64,000 bases of DNA from Armatimonadota bacterium (GTDB lineage Bacteria > Sysuimicrobiota > Sysuimicrobiia > Sysuimicrobiales > Humicultoraceae), in contig JAVKHP010000001.1 of assembly GCA_031459855.1 (NCBI GenBank), positions 2,246,906-2,310,905 on the forward strand, read 5' to 3'. The translations under genes were made by a program, and so were the position numbers. This document shows, in pieces, positions 16,574 to 24,925 of the stretch (position 1 is its first letter; every line of letters starts with the position of its first letter). The notes under the pieces were generated by a model. It had not been told where the DNA came from. It saw only the letters and a list, made by a program, of their open reading frames with translations, and made no database searches.

Positions 16574-17904
16574 GCGGAAGCCGACCATCTCGGTCGGTGC
16601 ACCTGACATCCGGCAGCCAACCCCAGGAAGACCCAAAAGGTGAGGTTGTCAAACAGCACGTTGAAGGTGGCCCAGATCACGAACGCAGCCGCTAATCCCT
16701 TGATGCACAGGTCCCGGATGCGTTCCTTCGCTGGAGTGTCGGCCGCCAAGTGGCGCAGAAGCAACCAGCCCCACAGGGTCGTGAACCCAACGAAACCCAA
16801 AAGCCCGGCATCGAGCCACGCCTGCAAAAAGGAATTCTCCACGTGGTTAGCGGTCTTGGCGCGGAGATTGATGTCTTGCACGACCGCGGGCACTCGTCCT
16901 GGCCCAATACCGGTGAGAGGATGGGTGGCGATCTGTCGCGTTGCGAGCTCAAGTAACTTGATACGGTCTGGCACATTCTCTTCTCGATTTTCCAATCGCA
17001 TCACAGTCATGCGTTTGTACAATCGCTCCTTGATGGTTGCTGGTTGATCGAATGGTAAAGTCGGAGATGTTACGGTGATGTCCGCAAGGAGAATTGCGAG
17101 AATTGCCGTGCAGCCGATCGCGAACAGCCGCAGGACGTCTCCACGGTGTAACAGCCTGTCCCGAGCGAGCCCCGCTAACACCACCGCCAGGCCAACTAGA
17201 AGGCTAAGCCAAGTGGCACGCGATTGGGAGAGCACGATAGCTGCCGTCGTCATCCCCGTCAGGATGGTCCATATCCAGACGGCCCGTGCCGCCACGGTCT
17301 TAGCAAAGAATATCAGGTGGAAAAACAGCAAGAGGAAATACAGTGCGTCGGCATTGCGGGTGGATGCCGTATACCGAATTCCAAAATACCCGAGCGCATG
17401 TTGGTCTGGCTCTCCGATTACACCGGTATAGAACCCTACGATCCCGTACGCCAGGAGCGCGAGCAAGGTCCCGGTAAGGCCGTTCCATACCAGTGCCCGG
17501 GGTGTGTGCGTGAGCGCCAGGGTGAGAACGGGTACTGCCAATGGCAGGAGGGCCGGCCGCCACGCGGCCTCGAGCGGGACCTTCCCGGCGTTGACGACAT
17601 AACTCACCACTGTCCCAAGGGAAAGCAATGCGGGCGCGGCGAGGAATGCAACCGCGTCTGATGTGCTCACGTGCAGAGGACGGCGAAAGACTTGTATGGC
17701 CACCACAAGCGCGAGTGGTATAGCGAAAAGGTAGGGAAGCGGCGCGCCACTAGCCAGAGGTATTCTGATCTGCGGAACCGCATGCGTCCACAGGGACAGG
17801 ATTAGTGCCACCGTAAGGCCACGCACGATGCGTGCTCTCCAGGCGCTGCTCGTCGTTACTTCGACCGCTGACGTGTCCATTTTAGAGGGGCTCCCCGCGG
17901 TCAT
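16570..17904 (-). CDS. O-antigen polymerase/ligase family membrane protein
   Basis: A 444-residue protein with about ten membrane helices. It shares the Wzy_C/WaaL periplasmic signature: SRATWLSLL before the loop, then IATHPLTGIGPGRVP and NHVENSFLQAWLDAGLLG. Its position between a flippase and glycosyltransferases fits a repeat-unit polymerase. The other family member at 9.7-10.9 kb would then be a candidate ligase. Coupled by a 4-base overlap to the downstream glycosyltransferase. Confidence 0.82.
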   Translation of the reverse strand: MTAGSPSKMDTSAVEVTTSSAWRARIVRGLTVALILSLWTHAVPQIRIPLASGAPLPYLFAIPLALVVAIQVFRRPLHVSTSDAVAFLAAPALLSLGTVVSYVVNAGKVPLEAAWRPALLPLAVPVLTLALTHTPRALVWNGLTGTLLALLAYGIVGFYTGVIGEPDQHALGYFGIRYTASTRNADALYFLLLFFHLIFFAKTVAARAVWIWTILTGMTTAAIVLSQSRATWLSLLVGLAVVLAGLARDRLLHRGDVLRLFAIGCTAILAILLADITVTSPTLPFDQPATIKERLYKRMTVMRLENREENVPDRIKLLELATRQIATHPLTGIGPGRVPAVVQDINLRAKTANHVENSFLQAWLDAGLLGFVGFTTLWGWLLLRHLAADTPAKERIRDLCIKGLAAAFVIWATFNVLFDNLTFWVFLGLAAGCQVHRPRWSASA

Positions 17905-17935
17905 GGATGCACCAAGGGGGTTGGGCGAGCGGCGG

Positions 17936-19546
17936 TCATAGACGGAGCAGCCTCGTTACGGCCGCCCGTTCGCCAGGGTGCAGGGTCCTCGCCCACGTCC
18001 ACCAGATGAGCACGAGCAGCACTATGGCGATACCGACGACACGGTGAGTCGTCGGTACGGGCAGCCAGTAATAGACGATGCTCCAGGTCACACACGCGAC
18101 TACTACCGGTACCGCCACGTGTTGCAGCGGACCTCGTAAGTCCATCCCCGCGAACAGGGGCAACCGTTTCGATAGCCATAATAGTATTGCAGTCTCAAGC
18201 ACAAAACGGCCTGACCAAGCGGCTGCGGCTCCGTTAGCACCGGCCGCATGCACCAGCCAGAGCAACGCCACCACATAGAGGGGTGCCTCAACGACGTGCA
18301 GCTTGGCTGCCACCTCCGGAGAGCCGATGCCGTGAATCAGCGTCATCGGCACTACGCCTATTACTTGAAACGCCGCCCCCACCGCAAGCAGTTGCAGCAC
18401 GGAAGTGCTATGGACGGCGACGCCAGCTCCAACCCATGCCTTGAGGAGATCGGGGGCCAACACCGCCGCCAACCCGAAAATTGGTCCGGTGATTAAGAGC
18501 CCCAGTCTTATCGCCCGGACAAACAGCAAGGCCAGCCGCTCCCGATCGTGGTTGCCGCTCAGGGCGCTGAATGCAGGAAACAGCACGGCGGCCATGCTCC
18601 CCGCTACCAGGCCCAGCCGCGCAATCAATTCGGCCGGTACTGCATAGTACGCCAGATCCGCCATCGGTTGCAGCGTCCCAATGATGACACGATCCCCATA
18701 AGTCAGCATGACGCTTGCAAGTCCGGAGATCATCACCCAGCGACCGAATCCCAGGAGACGCCCGATGTCCTTGCCTCGCAACGGACTCACCGGTACTGTG
18801 AGGGACAGCACCCGGACGGCCCCAACGAGAAGAGCGATGACCAGCGTCGCGCGTGCAGCCAGGAGAGCGAGCGTGATCGGAGGCAGGAGCCATCCGGCCG
18901 CGACGCCCATGACTGGAACCAGGAAGGACGACGCGCTGGAGGCAGCCTTGGCCAATGCGGCGATATCGAATCGCTGCGCGGCTTCGAGCGTTCCGCGAAG
19001 CGAGTTGGTGACGAACATCAGTGGAAGCAGGAAAGCTGCCAGTCTCAACGCCACGATAGCCTCAATCTGCATAGCGGAGGACACGCGCAGTACGTGTAGA
19101 ACCAGCAGAGGCGTCAACAGCGCCATGATACCCGAGATGGCGAGCCCGACGAGGACCTGTCCAAAAACAGTCGTCCAGACCAGTTGCGACACGGCACGCG
19201 TATCACCGCGTCCCAGCGCCTCGGCGACGAACTTCGTCACTGCACTTGCCAGTCCCAAGTCGAAGATGGTCAGCGCGCCGGTTACCGTCCACAGAAAGAC
19301 GAGGAGTCCAAAGCGTTCTGTCCCCAGGCCGCGGAGGATGATGGGCACACTGACCATGCCGACGACCAGGGGAAGCGCCTGACCAATGATGTTGAGAAGG
19401 CCGTTGCGCACGAGGAGTGCACCGCTGATTTCCACTGCCGGAGGAGCCGCACTGCGCAGTCCGGGTCGGTGCGGCGGCTGCTTCTCCGCCCCGGGGGCCG
19501 ATAGCGTGGCGGCATGTCGAGGGGCGGTAGCATGAGGATTCTCCAT
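17936..19546 (-). CDS. Wzx-like polysaccharide flippase
   Basis: A multi-helix protein of the MOP/polysaccharide transporter family (about 12-14 helices over 500 residues), which flips the lipid-linked repeat unit across the inner membrane. Characteristic features are NIIGQALPLVVGMVSVPIILRGLG at the start of the transport region and GLASAVTKFVAEALGRGD. The start is uncertain. The ATG at 19546 (536 residues) would overlap the divergent glycosyltransferase start at 19532. A GTG at 19435 (499 residues) just before the first helix would leave an intergenic space but has no clear ribosome site. It is the first gene of the minus-strand block. Confidence 0.8.
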   Translation of the reverse strand: MENPHATAPRHAATLSAPGAEKQPPHRPGLRSAAPPAVEISGALLVRNGLLNIIGQALPLVVGMVSVPIILRGLGTERFGLLVFLWTVTGALTIFDLGLASAVTKFVAEALGRGDTRAVSQLVWTTVFGQVLVGLAISGIMALLTPLLVLHVLRVSSAMQIEAIVALRLAAFLLPLMFVTNSLRGTLEAAQRFDIAALAKAASSASSFLVPVMGVAAGWLLPPITLALLAARATLVIALLVGAVRVLSLTVPVSPLRGKDIGRLLGFGRWVMISGLASVMLTYGDRVIIGTLQPMADLAYYAVPAELIARLGLVAGSMAAVLFPAFSALSGNHDRERLALLFVRAIRLGLLITGPIFGLAAVLAPDLLKAWVGAGVAVHSTSVLQLLAVGAAFQVIGVVPMTLIHGIGSPEVAAKLHVVEAPLYVVALLWLVHAAGANGAAAAWSGRFVLETAILLWLSKRLPLFAGMDLRGPLQHVAVPVVVACVTWSIVYYWLPVPTTHRVVGIAIVLLVLIWWTWARTLHPGERAAVTRLLRL

Positions 19547-20665
19547 ACGGTTGAATTCTACCATCCGCGAGTCGGCGGTGCCGAGCGAGTGGTGCAGCGC
19601 ATCTCCGAGGGATTGGCTGCCCGGGGTCATGAGGTAGTGGTCGCCACCGGCGAGGATCCCGATCGGTCGTTGGGTCGACTCAATGGCGTTGAGGTGGTCT
19701 CGTTTCGGGTTGCTGGGAACCTTGCCCGCGGCCTGCGAGGTCAGGTAGCTGAGTACCAGGAGTGGTTGCGACGCCAGTCATTTGACGTTGTGCTGAACTA
19801 CGCGGCACAGGTCTGGCCTACAGATGCCGCACTACCGCTATTGCGGGACCTGCGGGCGGCGCGCGTGCTGGCACCGTGCGGGTTTTCCGGACTGCACGGT
19901 CCCCGGCGCATCGTATACTGGTCGTACTACCGCATGTTGGCCCGACAGCTGTGCGACTACGATGCGGTGATATGTCACAGCACGAGCACAGCAGACACAC
20001 GGTTCTGTCGTCGATGGGGCCCTGTTATGCAGGCGGTGATACCCAACGGCGCCGACAGCGCAGAGTTCGAGAGCGCACCTGCAGGGTTCCGCCGCTGTCA
20101 TAACATTACGACACAATATATGCTGCTACACGTAGGAAATCATTATCAAGTCAAGGGGCATGACGCTCTCCTGAGGATGTTTTCGTCCCTGCGAGCCGTG
20201 GACGCGACGCTCGTGATCATCGGCGGGCCGCCTCGGGGCGGTCGGTCGTGCTGGGAGACCTGCCAGCGAGCTGCAGCGCGTGACGGGCGCGTGCGTTTGC
20301 TGAGCGGTCTGTGTCGTCGTGAGGTGGTAGCCGCATACCGGGAGGCGGACGTCGTGCTGCTGACGTCGAGGTTTGAGGTTGCCCCTCTGACCTTGGTGGA
20401 AGCGATGGCGGCTGGCGTACCGTTTGTTTCCTACAACGTTGGCAACGCTACGGAATTAGCAGGAGGCCTCGTCGTGAACACGGCGGAGGAGATGGCGAGA
20501 ATCCTTCGCGACCTCCTGGAGGACCACGATCGGCGGCGTCGCCTGGGCGAGGAGGGGCGGCAGGCCCATCGGCACATGTTCGAGTGGGAGCGAATCATCG
20601 ACCGCTACGAAGAATTTTACAGCAGGGTGTGGGCCACGGCACGATCGTCGCGGGGAATCCGATGA
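19532..20665 (+). CDS. Family 4 glycosyltransferase
   Basis: A 377-residue GT-B retaining glycosyltransferase. The N-terminal half starts MRILHTVEFYHPRVGGAERV, the donor-independent glycine-rich loop. The C-terminal half has LLHVGNHYQVKGHDALLRMF and LLTSRFEVAPLTLVEAMAAGVPFV, the E-x7-E motif that binds the nucleotide sugar. The ATG at 19532 is chosen because GAGGGG lies about 7 bases upstream; another ATG at 19514 is less well placed. It is divergent from the flippase and overlaps the next glycosyltransferase by 4 bases. Confidence 0.88.
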   Translation: MRILHTVEFYHPRVGGAERVVQRISEGLAARGHEVVVATGEDPDRSLGRLNGVEVVSFRVAGNLARGLRGQVAEYQEWLRRQSFDVVLNYAAQVWPTDAALPLLRDLRAARVLAPCGFSGLHGPRRIVYWSYYRMLARQLCDYDAVICHSTSTADTRFCRRWGPVMQAVIPNGADSAEFESAPAGFRRCHNITTQYMLLHVGNHYQVKGHDALLRMFSSLRAVDATLVIIGGPPRGGRSCWETCQRAAARDGRVRLLSGLCRREVVAAYREADVVLLTSRFEVAPLTLVEAMAAGVPFVSYNVGNATELAGGLVVNTAEEMARILRDLLEDHDRRRRLGEEGRQAHRHMFEWERIIDRYEEFYSRVWATARSSRGIR

Positions 20666-21528
20666 CCGTGCCGATGCCAACTCTCTCCGTCGTGATGGTT
20701 ACATGGAACTCTGCTGGGTTTCTAGCGTCGGCCTTGTCAGCCCTAAGGCGCGAGGCCGCATCACTGGCGATTGAGGTTGTCGTAGTTGACAACGGGTCAA
20801 CGGATGGATCGTTGACGGTGGCCGCGGCGACTCTGCCTGATGCCCTCGTCGTCCGTAACCCCTGGAACAAGGGCGTGGCGCGCGCTCGTAACCAGGGGTT
20901 TGCGATGGCACGCGGCCGCTATGTGCTCTTCCTAGACAGTGACGCCGAGGTGATGCCGGGGAGTCTGTCCGCTCTTGTCGCCTTCATGGAGGCACACCCC
21001 TCGGTTGGCCTCGCCGGCCCGAGACTGGTGTCGCCCGACGGCACCGTCCAGTGTAGCTGCCGGCGGTTTCCCACGTTGCCCGGCAAACTCGGGAGGCAGT
21101 TGCCATTGCGCTTGCAGCGCCGACTGCCCTGGGTAGTGCACGAGGAGATGCTGGACGTCGATCGCTCCACTTCCATGCCGGTGGACTATGTGGTCGGAGC
21201 CTGCCAGTTGATTCGGCCCGCTGTATTTCGCCGAGCCGGCGGCCTGGACGAGCGAATCTTCTACGGGCCAGAGGACGTGGATTTCTGCTTGCGCGTCTGG
21301 CAAGCGGGTTGGGAAGTGTGGTACGTGCCGCAGGCAACTGTCGTGCACCACGAGCAACGCGTCACACGGCGCCGTCCTGGCTGGCTGACCGGCCGGCATG
21401 CCGTGGCGTTGGCGTACTACTTCACAAAGCATCGCTATCTCTGGCGCCGACCCGATCGCGACACGTTGAAGGCATCGGCCGACCGTCGTCGACAGGATCC
21501 CGGGCATTCGGGCAGAAGAGACGAGTAG
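20662..21528 (+). CDS. Family 2 glycosyltransferase (rhamnosyltransferase-like)
   Basis: A 288-residue GT-A enzyme of the WbbL-like group. It reads LSVVMVTWNSAGFL at the N-terminus, VVVDNGSTDGS near residue 40, LFLDSDAEVMPG (DxD) near 92-103, MPVDYVVGACQLIRP and GPEDVDFCLRVWQAG. The spacing and the VDYVVGACQLIRR-like motif are typical of rhamnosyl- and related deoxysugar transferases, so a 6-deoxyhexose donor is plausible but unproven. The ATG overlaps the upstream stop (ATGA). The C-terminus is basic and may bind the membrane. Confidence 0.85.
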   Translation: MTVPMPTLSVVMVTWNSAGFLASALSALRREAASLAIEVVVVDNGSTDGSLTVAAATLPDALVVRNPWNKGVARARNQGFAMARGRYVLFLDSDAEVMPGSLSALVAFMEAHPSVGLAGPRLVSPDGTVQCSCRRFPTLPGKLGRQLPLRLQRRLPWVVHEEMLDVDRSTSMPVDYVVGACQLIRPAVFRRAGGLDERIFYGPEDVDFCLRVWQAGWEVWYVPQATVVHHEQRVTRRRPGWLTGRHAVALAYYFTKHRYLWRRPDRDTLKASADRRRQDPGHSGRRDE

Positions 21529-21530
21529 CC

Positions 21531-22508
21531 ATGAAAGCCATCATCCCCGTCGCCGGCGTCGGGCGCCGCCTGCGCCCGCACACCCACACGCAGCCCAAGG
21601 CCCTCATGCACGTGGCGGGCCGGCCGATCCTCGGGCACATCCTCGACGAGCTGGTGGCCGCGGGGATCGACGAGGTCGTGCTGGTCGTCGGGCACCTGGG
21701 CGAGAAGATCGCCGAGTTCGTGCGCAGCCGCTACCGGCTCCGCGTCCACTTCGTGGAGCAGAAGGAACCGCTGGGCAATGGCCACGCCATCTACGTGGCG
21801 CGCGAGCACCTCGACGGCGACGGCGTGTTGATCGTCATGGGCGACACGGTGCTCAAGACCGACCTGCCCCAGGTCCTGGCCCTGGCGGAGTCGGCCATCG
21901 GCGTGCAGGAGGTGCTGGACCCCCGCCGGTTCGGCGTCGTCGAGGTGACCGACGGCCGCGTGCGCCGGCTGGTGGAGAAGCCCGAGCACCCCACCAGCCA
22001 CCTGGCCATCGTTGGGGTCTACCTCATCCGCCACCCGCGGTTGCTGGCCGAGTGCCTGGAGCGCCTCGTGGGGGAAGGTCGCATGGTCAACGGCGAGTAC
22101 TGGCTGGCGGACGCCCTGCAGATGATGGTCGACGCGGGCGAGGTGATGCGCACGTTCCCCATCTCCGGCTGGTACGACTGCGGAACACCGGAGGCCGTGC
22201 TGGTCGCCAACCGTGAACTGCTGGCCGCGGAAGGCATCGCCTCGCCCGTGCCGGCAGGGTCGGTGGTCATCCCGCCCTCCTACGTGGATCCCACTGCGCA
22301 GATCGAGGGCTCGGTCATCGGTCCCTTCACGTCCATCGCCGAGGGCGCCCGGGTTGTCCACTCGGTCGTCCGCGACAGCATCGTGAACGCCGCCGCCTCC
22401 CTCGACGGCGTGCTCCTGGAGCGGTCGATCATCGGGGAGAACGCCTCGGTCGTCGGTCGGGCGGCGCGGATCAACCTGGGCGATTCGTCGGCGATCGAGC
22501 TGGGGTAG
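21531..22508 (+). CDS. Sugar-phosphate nucleotidyltransferase with left-handed beta-helix
   Basis: A 325-residue enzyme that makes an NDP-sugar from a sugar 1-phosphate. It contains the GVGRRLRPHTHTQPKALMHVAGRP nucleotide/pyrophosphate motif in a slightly varied form (residues about 8-31), IVMGDTVLKTD and VEKPEHP. The last 80 residues have hexapeptide repeats (VDPTAQIEGSVIGPFTSI, VRDSIVNAAASLDGVLLERSIIGENASVV). This resembles long RmlA-like glucose-1-phosphate thymidylyltransferases, but UTP use is possible. It resumes the high-GC composition of the core genome and lies 2 bases after the glycosyltransferase gene. Confidence 0.82.
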   Translation: MKAIIPVAGVGRRLRPHTHTQPKALMHVAGRPILGHILDELVAAGIDEVVLVVGHLGEKIAEFVRSRYRLRVHFVEQKEPLGNGHAIYVAREHLDGDGVLIVMGDTVLKTDLPQVLALAESAIGVQEVLDPRRFGVVEVTDGRVRRLVEKPEHPTSHLAIVGVYLIRHPRLLAECLERLVGEGRMVNGEYWLADALQMMVDAGEVMRTFPISGWYDCGTPEAVLVANRELLAAEGIASPVPAGSVVIPPSYVDPTAQIEGSVIGPFTSIAEGARVVHSVVRDSIVNAAASLDGVLLERSIIGENASVVGRAARINLGDSSAIELG

Positions 22509-22629
22509 CCCTCATCGTTGGCTGGTGCGCCCGAGGATAGGGCGACCGAGTGCAGAACCGCATGGCCTGAAACGTGTCTATTGCTGCCGGCGCTGCGCCG
22601 GTGACCCGGGGAAGCACCCCGCCGAGATC

Positions 22630-22659
22630 GAGGCGCACCAGTCTCCGTCGGTGCGCCTC
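22630..22659 (+). terminator. Hairpin, possible terminator without U tract
   Basis: GAGGCGCACC (22630-22639) pairs perfectly with GGTGCGCCTC (22650-22659) across a 10-base loop. It lies about 120 bases after the nucleotidyltransferase stop. No T-run follows, so it could be a weak or Rho-assisted terminator or an RNA-stabilising structure. Confidence 0.4.
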
Positions 22660-22693
22660 CCGCGCGCCGGCGGGGTCATGCGGGGTCGGGAAC

Positions 22694-22725
22694 ATCAAGG
22701 GATCAAGGGATCAAAGGGATCAGGG
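22694..22725. repeat. Fourfold 7-9 bp purine-rich repeat
   Basis: Four consecutive units of ATCAAGGG, ATCAAGGG, ATCAAAGGG and ATCAGGG. The unit resembles a ribosome binding core on the plus strand but is about 85-115 bases from the next start codon. It probably arose by slippage. Confidence 0.65.
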
Positions 22726-22809
22726 ATAATTCCCACTCCAGTGGGCAGTATTCTCAGTGGAGAGCAGCCTAGACTGACGCGCACCCCAGTACGCGCAAAG
22801 GAGACGCCG

Positions 22810-23814
22810 GTGCCGCGCTACCTCGTGACCGGCGGCGCGGGCTTCATCGGGGCGCACCTCGTGCGCGCCCTGGTGGAGCGTGGCCAGCCGGTCCGGGTCC
22901 TGGACAACTTCTCGACGGGGACGCCCGCCAACCTGGCGCACGTCCTGGGCCAGCCCGTGCCCCAGCCGGCGCCGGGCGACCGCGTGCGCGTGGGCCCGGT
23001 GGAGATCCTCCACGGCGACGTGCGCGACCTGGAGGTCTGCCGGCAGGCGTGCGCCGGCGTGGAGGTGGTCTTCCACCAGGCGGCGATGCGCTCGGTGCCC
23101 CGGTCGGTCGACGATCCGCAGGGCGCCCACGCGCACAACGCCACGGGCACCCTGCACGTGCTGCTGGCGGCCGCCCAGGCCGGCGTGCGGCGGGTCGTCT
23201 ACGCCTCGTCGTCGTCGGTCTACGGCGACGACCCGACGCTGCCCAAGCGCGAGGACCAGTCCCCGGCGCCGGTCTCGCCCTACGCGGCCTCGAAGCTGGC
23301 CGGCGAGGCCTACTGCCGGGCGTTCGCCCGGGTCTACGGGCTCTCGACGGTGTCGCTGCGCTACTTCAACGTCTTCGGTCCCCTGCAGGACCCCCGCTCG
23401 CAGTACGCCGCGGTCATCCCCCGGTTCATCACGTGGACGCTGCGGGGCGAGCCCCTCGAAGTGCACGGCGACGGGTTGCAGTCGCGCGACTTCACCTACG
23501 TGGACAACGTGGTGGACGCCAACCTGCGCGCCGCCGACGCTCCCGACCTGCGGGGCGAGGTGTTCAACGTCGGCTGTGGCGAACGGCTGACGCTGCTGGA
23601 CGTGGCCGCCGCCATCGAACGGGCGGTGGGGCGCGAGGTGGCGCGCGTCCACACCCCGCCCCGGCCCGGTGACGTGCGCCACACGCTGGCCGACATCACC
23701 CGGGCCCGGGCGCGGCTGGGCTACGAGCCGCGCATCCGGTTCGCAGAGGGTATCGTCCGCACGGTGGCGTACTTTGCGGGTACGGTCATGGCGCAACAAG
23801 ATGCGCCTCCTTGA
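22810..23814 (+). CDS. UDP-sugar 4-epimerase family protein
   Basis: A 334-residue extended short-chain dehydrogenase. It has VTGGAGFIGAHLVRALV at the N-terminus, HQAAMRSVPRSVDDP (the insert seen in WbpP-like UDP-GlcNAc/UDP-Glc epimerases), SSSVYGD, SPYAASK (Tyr-x-x-x-Lys) and RYFNVFGPLQDPRSQYAAVIPRFI. It probably interconverts UDP-glucose/galactose or their N-acetyl forms for the surface glycan. The GTG at 22810 is preceded by AAGGAG at a spacing of 6, which decides the start over longer readings. High GC like the core genome. Confidence 0.88.
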   Translation: MPRYLVTGGAGFIGAHLVRALVERGQPVRVLDNFSTGTPANLAHVLGQPVPQPAPGDRVRVGPVEILHGDVRDLEVCRQACAGVEVVFHQAAMRSVPRSVDDPQGAHAHNATGTLHVLLAAAQAGVRRVVYASSSSVYGDDPTLPKREDQSPAPVSPYAASKLAGEAYCRAFARVYGLSTVSLRYFNVFGPLQDPRSQYAAVIPRFITWTLRGEPLEVHGDGLQSRDFTYVDNVVDANLRAADAPDLRGEVFNVGCGERLTLLDVAAAIERAVGREVARVHTPPRPGDVRHTLADITRARARLGYEPRIRFAEGIVRTVAYFAGTVMAQQDAPP

Positions 23815-23893
23815 GGGTGTGGTCGACGACCAGCTTGCGAGGGATTCCCTCGTCCGCCCGGGCGGTCGTCACTGTCGCCCAGCACTCTTCGCC

Positions 23894-23923
23894 TTGACAT
23901 CCCCAGGATGCGCCCGATAGACT
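23894..23923 (+). promoter_or_regulatory. Promoter of rplM-rpsI
   Basis: TTGACA (23894-23899) and TAGACT (23918-23923) are separated by 18 bases, upstream of the L13 gene. The -35 matches the sigma-70 consensus fully and the -10 partially. It gives a leader of roughly 35 bases, so an extended L13 leader RNA is unlikely. Confidence 0.5.
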
Positions 23924-23965
23924 ACGCCTGGTCCGCAGGTGGCCTGTGCGGTCCCCGCGTCCCTG

Positions 23966-24406
23966 ATGCAGACGATGAAGACCTTCGTGGCACGCGAAGC
24001 GGAACTGGAGCGCACCTGGTATCTCGTCGATGCCGACGGCCAGGTGCTGGGGCGGCTGGCTGCCCGGGTGGCCACGCTGCTGCGCGGCAAGCACAAGCCC
24101 ACGTTCAGCCCGCACCAGGACGGCGGGGACTTCGTGGTGGTGGTCAACGCCGCAAAGGTGCGCCTGACGGGCCGCAAGCTGCAGCAGAAGCGGCTGTACC
24201 GCCACTCCGGGTATCCCGGCGGGCTCAAGGAGGTCCCCTACGAGGTGCTGCTGCAGAAGGCGCCCGAGCGGATCATCGTCGAGGCCGTCAAGGGGATGCT
24301 GCCCAAGAACCGGCTCGCCAGCAGGCTGCTCCGGCATCTGAAAGTGTACCGCGGGCCGGACCACCCGCACGCGGCCCAGCGGCCCGTGCCGCTGTCCCGC
24401 GGGTAA
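23966..24406 (+). CDS. rplM: 50S ribosomal protein L13
   Basis: A 146-residue ribosomal protein of the large subunit. Family motifs are [47 protein letters not shown], the [13 protein letters not shown] loop and [10 protein letters not shown], ending with [11 protein letters not shown]. The ATG at 23966 is chosen; the ATG three codons later (MKTF) aligns with the start of many L13 proteins and is equally possible, and a GTG at 23939 would add nine residues. It is paired with rpsI, the near-universal bacterial order. Confidence 0.95.
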   Translation: MQTMKTFVAREAELERTWYLVDADGQVLGRLAARVATLLRGKHKPTFSPHQDGGDFVVVVNAAKVRLTGRKLQQKRLYRHSGYPGGLKEVPYEVLLQKAPERIIVEAVKGMLPKNRLASRLLRHLKVYRGPDHPHAAQRPVPLSRG

Positions 24407-24472
24407 CCTGCCGCGCAACGCCGGGGCGGTGCGGCGGCCCATGCAGGGCGGGGAGAGGACGGAGGAGGGGTC

Positions 24473-24868
24473 GTGACGACGCAGGTGCTGGCGCTCACCT
24501 CAGGGGCCCGGAAGGAAGCGGTGGCGCGGGTGTGGCTGCTTCCCGGCACGGGGCAGATCCTCGTCAACGGCCGGCCCATGGAGCAGTACTTTCCCACCAT
24601 CCCGCTGCAGGTCATGGTGCGCGAGCCACTGGTGGTGGCCAACGTCGAGGGACGCGTCGACGTCCACGCCACCGTGACCGGCGGCGGCATCTCGGGGCAG
24701 GCGGGGGCTGTCCGCCACGGCATCGCACGGGCGCTCGTGCGCATGGACGTGGGCCTGCGCGCGGCGCTGCGCCAGGCGGGCCTGCTGACCCGCGATGCGC
24801 GCATCAAGGAACGCAAGAAGTACGGTCACAAGCGCGCCCGCAAGGCCTTCCAGTACAGCAAGCGCTGA
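24473..24868 (+). CDS. rpsI: 30S ribosomal protein S9
   Basis: A 131-residue small-subunit protein. The features are SGARKEAVARVWLLPGTGQILVNGRP, the ISGQAGAVRHGIARAL helix and the basic C-terminal tail RKKYGHKRARKAFQYSKR, whose final KR reaches the P-site tRNA. The GTG start follows GGAGGAGGGG with suitable spacing. Separated from rplM by 66 bases on the same transcript. Confidence 0.96.
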   Translation: MTTQVLALTSGARKEAVARVWLLPGTGQILVNGRPMEQYFPTIPLQVMVREPLVVANVEGRVDVHATVTGGGISGQAGAVRHGIARALVRMDVGLRAALRQAGLLTRDARIKERKKYGHKRARKAFQYSKR

Positions 24869-24925
24869 CGGCTCCCCCAACGTCCCTCACCCTGGTACGC
24901 CGGCCGACCGGGCCGAGGAGGTGAG

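Larger units (their letters stand above)
22509..22809. other. Intergenic region with hairpins and short repeats
   Basis: A 301-base gap between two same-strand genes. It holds a small hairpin at 22587-22601 (CCGGCG/CGCCGG), a strong hairpin at 22630-22659, a fourfold purine-rich repeat near 22694-22725 and a possible -10 TATTCT at 22749-22754 without a good -35. It probably contains the end of the glycan transcript and the start of the epimerase transcript. Confidence 0.5.

Noticed and set aside
23815..23965. L13 leader RNA (autoregulatory) before rplM
   Set aside because: The best promoter leaves only about 35 transcribed bases before the start, and no stable hairpin resembling known L13 leaders is evident.
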